From NCBI GenBank assembly GCA_950295325.1, contig OX485803.1, forward strand, positions 59,783,554-59,847,553: 64,000 nt of DNA, read 5' to 3'. This document shows positions 36,646 to 49,063 of the stretch, one piece after another (position 1 is the stretch's first letter; each line of letters starts with the position of its first letter). This DNA comes from Polytrichum commune (lineage: Eukaryota; Streptophyta; Polytrichopsida; Polytrichales; Polytrichaceae). Made by a program: the position numbers and the translations under genes. The notes under the pieces are model-generated. The model worked only from the letters and a program-made list of their open reading frames with translations, ran no database searches and was not told the origin of the DNA.

Positions 36646-38389
36646 TACATTGAACTAAAGCACCCTATATAAGTGGTGTGAGAGGCCGAGTCCCAAATCC
36701 ATTGACAATGGTCCAACCAGTTCTCTGGACCAAGCCTAGTGGTCCAACCAAATAAACGGCAAAAACGAGGGCCCAACTCCCCAACTCATGGTTGAGGTGG
36801 GCCAATCATTTGAACCAAAACAAACACCTTATCTATTTTGGTACCCTTAATTCTTCCCACATAATTGAATGAAAGAAATACGCTCACATTCAAAACAAAA
36901 AGAAACCCGGTACATCAAGCTCTCAAATCCAAAGGTCATTTAGGCCATTTGGTCTAATTGTTGTTCCCATAGACCCAAATGATTGGAGCAATTAAGGAGA
37001 TCAAGTGAAACCCCAAGCAATGGTTCCAACATTGAATTCAAAGCACATTCTCTACTTGCAACTTTATAAGGTATGTGGGTCTTATGTGGCCACTTTTCTT
37101 AAACAATGCCTACATTTTGGGACATTTTGGGAGTGTATGACATAACATATAGTCAAGAACATGCACTAAACTAACATTTGTCGTGATGAAGTAGACTATG
37201 TCCACAAAGTATGACATCATTCTAGGTTCGATTATTTACACAATTGGAAAGGTCTATGTGATCAATTAAAAAAAGAAGAGAAAAGGTTAATCCTTATTGT
37301 GACCTCTCATGAAATTGTATCTCAAATTTTATTATGAAACTCATAACATCAAGTTGTGTGATTTGTAGTTGCTAACGACATGAGACAATTCTTGATTAGA
37401 TCCAACCATCCAAAATATGTGTGAAGTGAAACCGCCCAAAATAGGAGCACATACCTTAGTACACCCGTCTTCAACAGTAAGAGAGCAAGAGAAGTTCTCC
37501 AATTTGAAGCAAAACAAAGTGATGCACCAAGCTTATGAATCCAAAGTGGAAGAGTCCAAGCAACCCTGCACGCCAATCCAAACGATCGCGCCAAGTAAAC
37601 AAACAAACAACGGGGGGAGCCCACTGTCCAGCCAATGGGCAACCAACACACCATCAAAACACCTTATCTGTTATGGGCCCATTAATGTACAACTAAAGGT
37701 GAACCGGACCTCAAGCATAGCAATGCCTAGGCATCGGTGGGTCGATTTTTTCTCTTCTCTCCATAAACAATAACAATATAAAAGAGGCCCAAAATCGATT
37801 AGGCGAGCCCAACGAGGGGGGGGGGGCAGAGGGTTATGCTATGGGAATGTCAGACACTTCCGTATCCCAGAATGCCACCTCAAATGCCAAAAGGTTATGG
37901 TTTTAGAAAGGGGGTCCAATTTACCATAATAATAGGGCAAAACAAAATAAGGAGGCGTGGGAGGTCTTTACCACTAATGATTGGTAAGGCCAGTCATGGG
38001 TCGACTCCAACATCAAACCCAAGTAAAAAGAAAGAAACTAATGCCAATGTTTGGAAGAAAAAAAAATTATTCATTGAGGAGAATGAGGCAAACCATCCTG
38101 GGTAACATAATTTATAACTACATCAACAATATCACACTATGAATAACTTCAAATGCACAAGTGGATGACAATAAGTTGCACTGGTTGAAACACTAGAACA
38201 TAAAACCAAACATTGCCTAAACTCTTGACACAATCTCCTCCTGATGCTTTACACTTGGAAGCACAACATGCCTTTTGACACTGTGTCCCCTAGTAAAAGG
38301 ATACATAAACACAAGGACTCAAGATTGCCCCCCCCCCCACCCCCACCCCTCAAAATGCATACAAACATAACCCCACAACAACCATTTGG
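36646..38389. other. Intergenic upstream of DUF1639 gene
   Basis: No gene recognised. There is a G-run at 37814-37824 and a C-run near 38329. Open frames at 37349-37773 and 37836-38105 overlap on both strands and have no motifs. Confidence 0.4.
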
Positions 38390-38860
38390 GATATGCGCTT
38401 GGGGTCGCGACTTCCGGGAGGACAAATGGAGGGCCCCAATGCCCATGATGCAAAAAAAGAAGAAACGAAAAAGGAAGCAGCTCTTTCACACCGGCTCCCT
38501 GGGTGACCACCCCCAGCGAGTACAAAAGTCCCACGCACATCAGCCATTGTCGACCGGGTCTTCCAGTCACCAACTCCCAGGAGGACAAAAACGACCAAAT
38601 CCCCCGGTCACAACACCCCGGCGACCACAACAAAAAGGGGGCCCACCTGGCTCCCACAAGCAGGCAGCGTCGACCGGATGTTCCGGTCACCGACTCGCAG
38701 GAGGACAAAACGAGGGCCCCCATCACCCGGGAAAAGCCGTAAAAGGAAGACAGAGGCCTCTGGGCACCGGCTCCGGCGGTGAGGCTCACGCCTTTGCGCA
38801 ACTGACACTGCTCAACTCCTGCTCGCTCGCTCGCTCGCTCTTCTAAGGCTTGCGACTCCA
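38390..38860. promoter_or_regulatory. GC/CpG-rich upstream region with 120-bp repeats
   Basis: GC content rises abruptly and CpG is common. The phrase GTCGACCGG.TTCC.GTCACC, then a GAGGACAAAA box, occurs at 38549 and 38669, exactly 120 bp apart, with a partial third copy at 38403. The block ends with a GCTCGCTCGCTC run at 38820-38840. It lies about 0.4-0.8 kb before the first DUF1639 exon, where a CpG-rich promoter is expected. Promoter function is inferred. Confidence 0.5.
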
Positions 38861-38979
38861 ACACTCGCCTGGCCTGGTCTGGCCTCCCTTTCAAGCCTTT
38901 CTCAAACCCACACCACCCCAAACAAAACCAAAGCCCAGCAACAACAAAGCAACAAAAACCAACCCAACACCAAAACCAC

Positions 38980-39211
38980 ACCACAAACTCACACAACTCA
39001 CACAACACACACACCTACCTCTCTCTCACACACACAGACAGACGAGAGAGAGAGAGAGACGAGGGAGAGAGGAAAGAGGGGAGAGACAGAACAGACAGAC
39101 AGACACACAGACAGGCCCAAGTCACGTTGTGGGAGAGGGGAGGAGAGAGGAGGAGAGAAGAGAAGGAGAGGAGGAATAAGGGAGGAATAAGGAGGGAGGG
39201 ATGGTGAGGCC
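38980..39211 (+). promoter_or_regulatory. CT/GA-rich probable 5' UTR of DUF1639 gene
   Basis: A CT/CA-rich stretch passes into GAGAGAGAGAGAG (about 39043-39058) and purine-rich GGAGAGGAGGAATAAGGAGG up to the proposed start. Long CT/GA tracts around the transcription start and 5' UTR are common in plant genes. No TATA box is evident. Confidence 0.45.
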
Positions 39212-42200
39212 ATGCTTGGAGAGGCAGGGGGCCTTGGATTCTTGAGGGAGACGCTCTGCTGGAGGCAGGGGCGACACAGGCAGGAAGAGGCCGAGTTGGA
39301 TATGGCCGCTGCTGCTGCCACACCTGTTGATGCGGTATGTTACTATGTACCCATGTGGCTGGGCTAAGTAAAGGATCTCCTTGTGAATTGGACCCATGCT
39401 GCTTGTCTATGTGTTTTATGTGTTTTTATGTGTTCTGTGTATGTGCTTGTTTTGTTTTGGGGGGTTATGAGGTGGAATGAATTAGTAGTGTGGTGTGGGT
39501 ATGGAGTGTGGAGTGTGTGTGTGGGAGGGGGGGAGGGGAGGGGGGTCTTTTTCGATGAGGTGATGGTAGGTGAGGGGGTTGGGAGCTGCGGGAGTGGGGT
39601 GCTGTGGGGTTGGAATTGGGTTTGGGTGGGAAAGAATTCCATTCCGGTGGTTGCTATTGGGAATGCTGGTGTCGATTGGCAGGAGGGGACGTGGTGTGGG
39701 GGGAAGAAAGAGGTCATCTGCTTTTTGTTGGTTGCTGGATAGATGGATGGATGGATGGATGGATGCGTAGCAAGTGGGTGGGATAACAGGAGATGATGTG
39801 ACATTGGATAGTGGATGCCTTGTAATTCACTGAATTTTAAATGTGTGGTTAGGTTAGGCATGGCGTGTTGATGCTGTTTGTGTTGCTGATGATTAAGAGT
39901 AGGAGAAAAGAAAAGAAAAGAAGAAAGGCACATGCAAGTGGTGACGATTACATGTGTGTGTGTGTGTGTGTGTGTTCGGCGGTAAATGCAGCCAAGTGGA
40001 ACAGGAAGCCGGAGGGCAGTAGTGAGGAGCGAAAGATTTATGGAGTGGCAACGAGAACTCAGCAGGTCAGTGACAAAACTCAGTCAGTCGGTAGCTTGGA
40101 TTAGGCGAGTGCATTGCGTACAGCTGCAAGGTTGAGGTTTTCTTTTGATGTCAACCAAGAACGTGGGAATACTTCTTGGAGTCATTACCATAGAAAAGGA
40201 GCGAGAAAAGAGAGCGAGGGATTTATATATGGATTTTTACCTATGTTTGTGTGCATACATGAAACACATGTCCTTTCGTTTCTGTGTGTGTGTGTGTTTA
40301 GCTCGCGGGCCACATATGGGGGGCGGAAGCGCCAGGATGACAATGAGGTTATGGAAGGTGGTGGTGGCATGAGGATGTTCTGTGGTGGAAAAAGGTATTT
40401 CTTTAATTGATTCATCGTTGTAAAGTGATCTCTTAGACATGTAGGTATAGTGCACAATGATGTGCTGATCGGCCCCTGGGGTTAACTTCGAGGGTGATCC
40501 GAGCATCATGTGAGACCTAGTGGATGGCAATGAAGGAAAATCTATCTGCATGGGCGTGGGCGGAGTGTGCATGGTCGACATTGGATTTTGGGATTACCGA
40601 AATAGGGTGAAATGGACCAGATGACTTAACCCAACGCTGGGTTTGAGATGGGTTTGGAAACTGGGGTCTAGCTAGAGAATCTATGAATGTTGGGGGGATC
40701 AATAAAAAAGTTTGATCAGGGGTTATGGGATATTGAAGTTGGGGTTTGTGACGCTGTAGTTAGTTTTTGGGGCGGCTATTAAGCTTTTTGTTGCGTGTGG
40801 AGTATTGTGCTCCTTTGTGCTTACTCCAAAGAATGGATAAGTTTTGGAAGACATTTGAGCGACAAAGACAATGTGGAAATATGCCAAGACATGATGAGGA
40901 AGTTTCGGAAACTGGGCTCTATCTAGAGAAACTACAGTGTTCAGGGATCAATAGAAAAAAATAGGGGTTATTGAACTGTTGAAGTTGGGGTTTGTGATGC
41001 TGTAGTTAGTTTGTGGGAGGCTATTAGGCTATTTGGTTGGGCATGGAGGGTTGTGTCCCTTTGTGCTTACTCTAAAAAATGGATAGATTTTGGAAGGCAT
41101 TAGAGAGATGAAGACAATGTGAAAATGCTGAGACATGAGGGTTCAGAAACTGGGTTCTATCTAGGGAATCTATAGTGTTCAGGGACAAATAAAAGAAATT
41201 AGGGGTTATTGAATGTTGAAGTTGGGGTCTGTGACGCTGTAGTTAGCTTGTGGGAGGCTGTTAGGCTATTTGGTTGGGTGTGGAGGGTTGTGTTCCTTTG
41301 TGCTTACTCCAAAGTTGGTTAGATTTTGGAAGACATTCGAGAGACAAAGGCAATGTGAAAATGCCAAGACATGAGGGTTCAGAAAGTGGGTTCTATCTAG
41401 AGAATCTATAGTATTTGGGAATCAATAAAAAAAAATCAGGGGTTATTGAATGTTGAAGATGGGGTTTGTAATGTTTTTTTTGTGTGTGGAGTTTTTGTTC
41501 CTTTGTGCTTACTCCAAAGAATGGATGACTTTTGGAAGGCATTCGAGTGACGAAGACAATGTGAAAATGCCAAGACATGAGGGTTCGGAGGAGAGGGAAG
41601 GAGAAGGTGAGGAACCCACAGCAGATTCGCAGGGGGGAGGCGGTGGAGGCGGAAATGGAGGAGGAGGAGGAGGAGGTGATGCAGGTGCTGCTGCAAATCA
41701 AAGAGTTAGAGGGAAGAAACAACAACACCAGCGGCAACGGTCGGATGCGAAAAAACACCGAAAAGATAATAACGAGGGTGACCAAAAACAACAGCAGCGA
41801 AGTGCATTGACCACTATTAAAGACTCAGCTACACCTGCAGCAGAAGGTGAAGGGGGAAGGATGAGGAAATGTAAGCAGCAACAAGCCCCCCAAGTCAGTC
41901 CCGCAAGGCGGCAACAGGCCCCACAGGCACCCACACAACAGCAATTACCTCAACCCCTAGCTCGGAGGAGGCAACGGCGATTGCCTCGTTCTTTCACTCC
42001 TCCTAAGGAAGAAATTGAACGAGGCTTGCGATCTTTGACAAGGTAATTAACCATACTTTTTGCCTATCTACCTCCACAAGGCAATATGTTTCTCCCTGCA
42101 TACGAAGACCTCAACCAACTACACTAAACCTCTGACTTAGTGTGGCATTAAAATTGTCATTTGACACCCTCTCTAGTTGCCACCTTACAATTGCAAGACA

Positions 42201-43940
42201 ATTAATGTTTGTCGATGATCAATAGTGTGGGTCACACTAAATCAGATGTCTTTAGTGTACCTTATTGCCTTTCTCAGAAGGATGGAACCATGTAACTTTG
42301 AAGAGCGAGGAAAAACAAGAGGTCACATTTGTTCATCCTTGAGGGTTAGGGTTGTCCCTCCACATCCTGTCAGGATCTAAAGACTCATAAGACTCCTCTG
42401 CATATGCAGGTCTGGACTTGTGAGAGCAGGTGGTAACATAGTAACATTACTACTTCTGTAATGTCATCCTTTCATTTTTAATAATAGTATTTGATTGCAG
42501 ATTAATTTAGAACATTACCCAGCAGGTGTTGCCAGAGAAATTTAAGCAGTATTGATGTGTAGCAATCAAGTGCATATAGGTCGTTCCACTTTCCATCGTA
42601 GCTTGCTGGGATTGTACTCCTAAGTAAGGTTCTGTAAGCACAAAGCTGTGAATCTTCTAGCTTGTGTGGAGCTTTGTAAAGCCCTACTGCCGGGAAGCCA
42701 GATTCTCAGTTCTTATTTTCCCCAATCCTGCATGACTGGCACAAGTTCTAAGAGGAATCCGGCATAATACTATCAGTTTACTGTATAGTACAAGTTGTTC
42801 AATGGTGGGAAATAGATTTTTCTTTCAAGTAAAGTACAGGAGTACATTTACATAGGATCGATCTGTCTGTACTTGATTTCAGTGTAATGGATGCTTGGTG
42901 ACGCATGCTAGGGCTTGACACCAATGGAGACTCTTTGCTTAGTTTTGCACCTTTGAGTCTGCACTTAGATTATTGACTGTCATTATTAATGTAAGCTTGG
43001 CGTGGTACACAGTTCCTGCTACCAAGCTTTTCAAGAATGTTGTTTCCGTAGTAATGACATACACTAAGAGGATCATCCACAATGATCTGATACACCTAGT
43101 TGCCTTGATCCTGCATGGAAATATGTTTCTGGCTGGAAATAAGGCTCTTGTAAAAATGCTTGGAAAACAAACTACAAACAAGTTTTTGACACATCCTATA
43201 GGTGAGAGAAAGCTGTAGTTTGTGCTCGGCAACATCTAATCATGCATTCCAAGATATTGGTGTAAGATTTCAAGTAAGACCTCCAATGAAGACAATGACC
43301 CCATGGGTTAAGAGTCTGCTGGAGTTCATATTCTTGAGGGACTTTGTTTCAAACTCTTGAGAGATTCTGTTTATCAGTAATATTTTACTGTTTGCTCAAG
43401 GTTCTGAAGTACTGAACAAGATTTTATTGACTGGTATTATTTTACAGGAATCGCGGTAGTGAAGCTGTACAGGCTACAGCTACAGCAATGCCAATTAATA
43501 GCAACAAAGGGGCTACGAAGCGTTCAAAACGGGTTGCTCAGCGTTTGGCTAATGAGGAACCTGCTCCACCACCATTAAAGCTTCCAAAACTCCACATAGT
43601 ACTTACGCGCAAAGAAATTCAAGAAGACTGGATGAAAATCACAGGCCACAAGTACTCTGGGAAACCAAAGAAGTCAACACTTATCCAACGCGTACGTCTT
43701 CAATCTTAAGCCTTGGCCTAGCACACTGTCCGTCTGAAATTCAGACAATCTGAATATGTAGGAAACCCAAGTTCTTCACGTCATTTTGGAAGATATTTCT
43801 GGAAAAGAGGAGTTTGGAGCATCATTATTTTGTTCTGAATGGGGAAATCTTCTTCTCTGTTCTTGCAGGGTCTTGGTTTATGTACTTCCTTGACATGTCC
43901 ATCCTCAATCCGCTATCTCAACGAACCTCAATGTAAGTAA
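39212..43940 (+). CDS. DUF1639 family protein, six exons
   Basis: Proposed exons are 39212-39334, 39992-40065, 40302-40394, 41596-42042, 43448-43691 and 43869-43940. Every phase agrees and all borders are GT-AG, giving about 350 residues. The function of DUF1639 proteins is unknown. The family signature is in exon 5: KLPKLHIVLTRKEIQEDWMK followed by ITGHKYSGKPKK, matching the LS.EEIEeD...tG..P.RRPKK pattern. The C-terminus GLGLCTSLTCPSSIRYLNEP is in exon 6. The middle is low complexity: two Gly runs, then Gln/Arg-rich blocks (QQQ, RRRQRRLPR) that look disordered and basic, so nuclear location is possible. The last stop could instead be at 44094, if GTAAGT at 43933 is used as a donor. Exons 4-6 are firm; exons 1-3 rest on phase agreement. 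A second start at 39302 (MAAAAATPVDA) is possible. Confidence 0.75.
39739..39765. repeat. (GGAT)n microsatellite
   Basis: Tandem ATGG tetranucleotides in intron 1 of the DUF1639 gene. A TG run (39953-39975) lies just upstream of exon 2 and a second TG tract (40282-40298) just before exon 3. Confidence 0.9.
40655..41590 (+). repeat. Tandem array of about 240-bp units in DUF1639 intron 3
   Basis: The unit start TTGAAG.TGGGGTTTGT occurs at 40733, 40979, 41216 and 41453, giving spacings of 246, 237 and 237 bp. A partial unit lies before 40733. Each unit contains TTTGTGCTTACTC.AAA, ATGGAT.... TTTTGGAAG, and AAGACATGAGGGTTC. The last unit stops about six bases before the exon 4 acceptor at 41595. 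The array makes up most of the 1.2-kb intron. Confidence 0.85.
42131..42247. mobile_element. MITE family B copy 1
   Basis: The left end TCTGACTTAGTGTGGCATTA and the right end GGGTCACACTAAATCAGA are inverted repeats. The same ends and inner words occur at 48895-49063. The element is in DUF1639 intron 4. Confidence 0.65.
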
Positions 43941-44094
43941 TTTGCCTTTTCTTCTACTCTTTTGCTGAGTCAGTTTTTTTGTGTCTATCATTGCTATTAC
44001 GACATGCTACTCTTACTCTGTATGCTCAATGTTTACGCATTTTTAGTAATGGGAATCTTTTTGCCTCTTTTGTGTTTCAGGTGTATTGGTGTAG

Positions 44095-46249
44095 CATTTT
44101 GACATGGATTTTTGTTTAGAGTGGTTCAGCATTGCAGGTCCCGTAAGGATGTGGTGACAAGGATTTATTTGCCTCAACAGTTCCAATAGTGAGCTGATAG
44201 TTTAATAGATTTGTCACAGCTTCATTCTTTTGGCTACCACATCAAATCATTGTTTGAGCCTCCAGTATTCAAAGGAGAAGCAGTTTGTACCATAGTACTG
44301 AATAATAATAGCGGAATTAGAGACATAGGCTCACTCACATGAAAAAATAGGCCTTCTAACAATGTTGATAGTCTGCACTTATGTCACTCTGGTGTGATTC
44401 ACATTCGACGAAAGGACGTCAATGCCCATGATAAGATGATCCTTGTTTTGTAACTATCCCTGCTCAAATGCGAGAACCGGCTCTTAGAGCTAAACAATGT
44501 GAACCTACCTGGCCCTGTATCTATATTGTAGTTCAGCTTAGTTGCGGCATCAGTCTTCCTAGTTTCAGTTTCTGAACATGGTCTCAATCATACTCAAGGC
44601 ACCCTTTGTTTGCTGTTGATCATTTTAAAGAAGGCTTGTTCATCACCATCACTCTTTATGTCAATGTGGAATTCAATGTCCGGTAAGAGCACTAGGTATC
44701 AGAGTGGCTCCTGATGGTCTCCATCTTTCACTCAACAGTTGTGTTTTTCATGCCCTTTGCCAACTTTGTGCTTCCCCCCCCCCCTTTAAACTATGCTTGG
44801 ATTGGTAATTAATGTGGACCCTACCATTTTGAACTCTAAACATCTAGGGGAAAATAGTGTGTGTTTCTAACCACACCATTTTTGTGGTTCAAGTGAATGT
44901 TGTGTGCCACATAAACTACCAAGTATTGAAAGTACTGTGCATTCCTTGAGATGATGCGTGTTTTTATTAACATTGAACTGCAAGTGAAAGTTGTCACTCT
45001 TAGATTAAATTTCATTTTCATATAGGAACCTAATACACACATATTATTCAATGACATAATGCTTTGTATTTTGTGCCTGAAATATTGCTTGATATAGGTC
45101 GACAAGTAAATTTTGATGTTAGTATGATATGCTGTAAGCCTTGCTAGGGTTCAATATATCAACTATATAGTAATGTAGCAATTTATGGGTATGGTGTGTT
45201 GTATTTAAAATTTATCAATATAATTGTAACCGGATGCCATATTTAGGATTTTAATATTACTATGATATACGATAAAGCTTTTAAGTGTCGTTTATTTTAT
45301 ACTTGGTGCTGAAATCATGTTTTAAGGATGACGTGTAAGTTAGCTTGACTTTGAACTATTTTGGAAAATGGAAAGCATCCACACTATTTTCCACAAAGGA
45401 AAGTAGAAATAGTATTCCTTAAAGCTTGTGCTTACCAGTACTGTAAGTCCCTCTATTAGCATGCTATAGTATTTACCAATTTCAGTGATTGAGGATAAGT
45501 TTATTCTTTTCTCTTAAGTCCCAATGATTACTGTTTGCTACAATGCAGCACAGAAAAATATGCTAACACTCAAGACCTATATGCTAATATTCTATATATG
45601 TATATGCTGATAATTATTGATAGACACTCGTTGAAACAAGAAACCAAAGACTGATTGGTGGGAGTGTTTTGAAATCTTCTAAGGTGGGCAGGTTTCAACA
45701 AACAAGTGCCCTTAAATGGTTTCTAGCACATAGTTACATATTTGATTCTAACTTTTACGGAAGATATAATGTGAGGAAATCTAGGAGGGGTGCTTTAACA
45801 ATCCATAGATATTCAGTTCGATTCTAGAAACTAAATTTTGTAACTCTCATGGTCTTCATTTGGATTTTTCAACCAACATATATTAAAACCTTCAAGAGCA
45901 GATTCAGACTGAATGTGGGAAATATCCAGGAATATTTGATGGAATATTGTCAATCCCACATAACGTTGTTATGAATCTGAACAATGTTATGTTGGTGGAA
46001 ATAAGAAAACCAATATTACAAAATCCCAAAAGGAAGGCAATGCCCTTACCCTAAAGCTTGGTAAAACATGATCAATGTAAAAGAGAATGGCCACCCATTC
46101 ACTTCGATGCTTGGAACATCAATGTTTATTTTGTTTTTATTTATTCATTCAAGCCTACTACACATGAATTCTTAAACATCACCAAAGCTTTGAGGGGGTT
46201 TTCATGACAAGATTTTTTCATTTTTATTTTTGATAATTTGATAATTTGA
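44095..46249. other. Downstream of DUF1639 gene; AT-rich, no gene
   Basis: Probable 3' UTR and intergenic DNA. A C-run lies at 44776-44785. Near 45930-46000 the phrase ATTGTCAATCCCACATAACG matches 60235-60265, another dispersed repeat. Confidence 0.45.
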
Positions 46250-48200
46250 CTAAATATCACTTCTAATAATCCAATAGAGAAAAATTCATCAACAAACTAG
46301 CCACTCTAAACCTCACAACCCTCTCCCATACTACAACTCCCACCTCCCCCCACAAAAACCCCTCAAGCACACACATCTCCCCTCTCGGCATACCTCTCTC
46401 AAACATAACCACATTGAAAACAATCAAGTACTAAGATAAATGGAGTGCCCACAAACACTCCCACCACTTCAAATGCCACACCCACGATGCTCATTACAAC
46501 AAATGGATACCTCAAAAGGTATCATTAAACCTTGACAACATTTTAATCTGAACACAACCTTCTCCTCATCACAAAATTATCACAAACCACGAGACACAAA
46601 TCCATAACTACAAATTCCTCGCCACACAAAAAACCCCACAAACATAAGATAAAAGATACGTTTGCCCAAGCCTCACCATACTACCTTACACTACACACAC
46701 AAGAATGCAACCCACACAAAGATATCATCACAAACACACCTAGATTCCAAATCCACCACCATTCACCCAAATACACGATCATGAAGAGAATTACCAAACT
46801 TCCATAACACTGGATAGACTCTATTCACTAGAAGAAATCTTGTCCATTTCAACCGGCCTTGCGACTAGGCCATCACAACTCGCACCCAAAAAATGCATAA
46901 ACAAATCAATTTGGTTGGCAACCGGGGGGGCACCCTCCATGGGTACACCACGGGTACCTTCCGGGTGCCAACAAATTGATTTGTTTATGCATTTTTTGGG
47001 TGCACAAGTCGCGATGGCCTCGGTTGAAATGGACAAGATTTCTTCTAGTGATTGGTTATGGGAAAGATACTCCATAAACAAAACCAACCCCACCCTCAAC
47101 CTCAACCCACTTCCACAAGACTTCGCAACATAAATCCTACTACGAATCAACAAATATATTAAGCCACTTCCACAAAAACCACCAACTTCCATCTCCCCCC
47201 TACACAACTACCACACCCTCCCCCAAACAATCCTCGAAAACCTATCAACACCTTCCAACTAACATACTCATACTTCTCAAGCCTCTTAACATGTTCTACC
47301 ACATTCATACAACTCACCACACGAGAGAGACTAAATCTTTGGATATTTGGGCCATGCTTTCAACACACAATTGTCTGGCCATGGCTACATCCACATATCG
47401 ACATCGACCTCATCCCAAAGGTCATCAAGTGGCCCAAAATTGCACAACAAACTAACCCAAACAACACCACCATTATCGTCATTACACATGATGATTGGAC
47501 AAACAACAAAATTGATATTCTCCAAAAACCATATATATAGTTTCCACCATAACAATCCCCTTGGCATACCCTCCAATACACATCACCCCCAACTTTCCCC
47601 TTATACTACATCGCCACCGAACCTCTCCTCACCTCTATAATACATATCTCTCATACATACCTTCCTTCATAACTTTCTTAATTCCCTTCTAAACACATCA
47701 ATGCCAGTACCTATAATGACCGCCCACTAGACAACACTACCCCATCATGATTATTATTATGCACATGTTACCTACCATAATGCAACTGCCTAGCCTGCCT
47801 ACACCTAGACACCCTATGCCTAATAGGCATCCAACCAAATGCTAAACCCCCATTCACACCCAAACCCCAACACCAAAATACAAAACTTAGAATTTATACA
47901 CTGCAATGATAGATTCCATGAGGCCACCACCACCTACAAACTTGATAAATATGCAACCCCACAACCCCTCCTCACCCAACAAGGTGGAACCTTCTCCCCC
48001 TCATCATAATCACAGGCAGTATAAGAGGCTCCATCCACACACCAATCATTAAACACCTAACCAAACTTTAAATCCCCCAATACAAAATCAATAAATTGAT
48101 GAAGAACTTTTCACAAATAGCCATCCAATACCCTAACACACATCATACTCAACAAAAGAAAATTGGAAAAGAAACAAGCACCAATACTACTAAATCAAAA
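46250..48200 (+). mobile_element. LINE fragment with strong A/C bias (copy C)
   Basis: The strand is A/C-rich throughout and nearly free of G, as in LINE copies A and B. Near 47890 the frame reads NLEFIHCNDRF, then KLDKYA. A frameshift near 47998 gives PLIIITGSIRGSIHTPIIKH and later LMKNFSQIAIQY. These match the endonuclease-like region of copy A in order and spacing. The 5' part is too decayed for me to place an RT domain. A CACTA-type MITE is nested at 46830-47049. Confidence 0.55.
46830..47049. mobile_element. CACTA-type foldback MITE
   Basis: It starts TCACTAGAAGAAATCTTGTC and ends with the exact inverse, GACAAGATTTCTTCTAGTG. The arms are about 100 bp and nearly perfect, also sharing ACCCAAAAAATGCATAAACA. 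The loop carries a G-run and the words GGGTACACCACGGGTACC. Termini beginning CACTA and a 3-bp flanking duplication (ATT on both sides, at about 46824 and 47050) fit the CACTA superfamily. It is nested inside LINE copy C. Confidence 0.8.
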
Positions 48201-48894
48201 CATATTAATCATATTGACCTAGAACTAACAACAGATTCCACCTATTACCAACAGGCATAAAGCCACTCCCACTCCCCATATCCACACGCCAATGGGTTGG
48301 GAGTAAGTGAACGGACACTGCATGTCGGTGGAATAAGTCATTGTTCTATTTATTGTTCAGATTTGAAGCAACATATCACCATACCTACATACACGAATGT
48401 GGTTAAGATGCGAAGTATCTCCCACAGGATGATGGCTTATCAATGTTGTGTCGGTCTCCTATTAGCCAAGAGCAAGGTCACACCCGCAAATTCCCACTTA
48501 CTGATAGTAGATTGGTTATATAATGAAGCATATAGGGAGTTGGATGATAATTTAAGCTTGATAGATAATTGTCATCTTCGATTCAATTAAACCAAACTTA
48601 GGACCATTGTCATCAAACGTGGACCTTCTTAGAACGCAAGTCTAGGACATTCAAGGATCTCACGTTGGTCAAGGCATTGGGGAAGGTTGGAAGACTCCAC
48701 ACTTTGGAGAATCAAATTATAGGTTCATTGAGCTTTGATAAGGTCGTGTTTGAGTCACATGTACATGTCATTTTGATTCCATATTTTGCACAATTTATTA
48801 GATCAATTGGATTGTTGAATCTCGGTTCCAACCTAAACACAACAGCCAAATGTTGGGCAAATGTTCAACTTTATTTCAACCTCTGCATTAAAAG
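48201..48894. other. Intergenic, no gene seen
   Basis: Two open frames at 48297-48590 and 48665-48904 have no recognisable domain. They could be remnants of an unidentified element, but I have no supporting motif. Confidence 0.35.
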
Positions 48895-49063
48895 TTTGAT
48901 TTAGTGTGGCATTAAAACTGGTGCGCCATGTTAATCAAAGTGGTCTTCATGACTTGGCATGTAGCACCAAATGTCATGTGATACCCTCACATCTTGTCAC
49001 CTAGTGAGTGCAAGACAATCAATGTTGGTTGTTGATGAATAGTGCGGGCCACACTAAATCAAA
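48895..49063. mobile_element. MITE family B copy 2
   Basis: The ends are TTTGATTTAGTGTGGC and the inverse of TTTGATTTAGTGTGGCCC, 16 matching bases. The inner words CTTCATGACTTG.CATGT and GCAAGACAATCAATGTTGG are shared with the copies at 42131 and 58887. The length is about 169 bp. Confidence 0.8.

Noticed and set aside
38244-39014. 200- and 231-codon overlapping frames on both strands
   Set aside because: They overlap in the GC-rich repeat block, with low-complexity translations (poly-Pro, poly-Lys, Gly/Trp) and no motif.
39364-39933. 189-codon minus-strand frame rich in His, Thr and Pro
   Set aside because: It is antisense to a G/T-rich intron; its composition explains it.
41450-41594. Upstream extension of the DUF1639 exon 4 frame with its own ATG
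   Set aside because: It lies inside the intronic 240-bp array. The same array sequence is non-coding in the other units, and an acceptor at 41595 gives correct phase.
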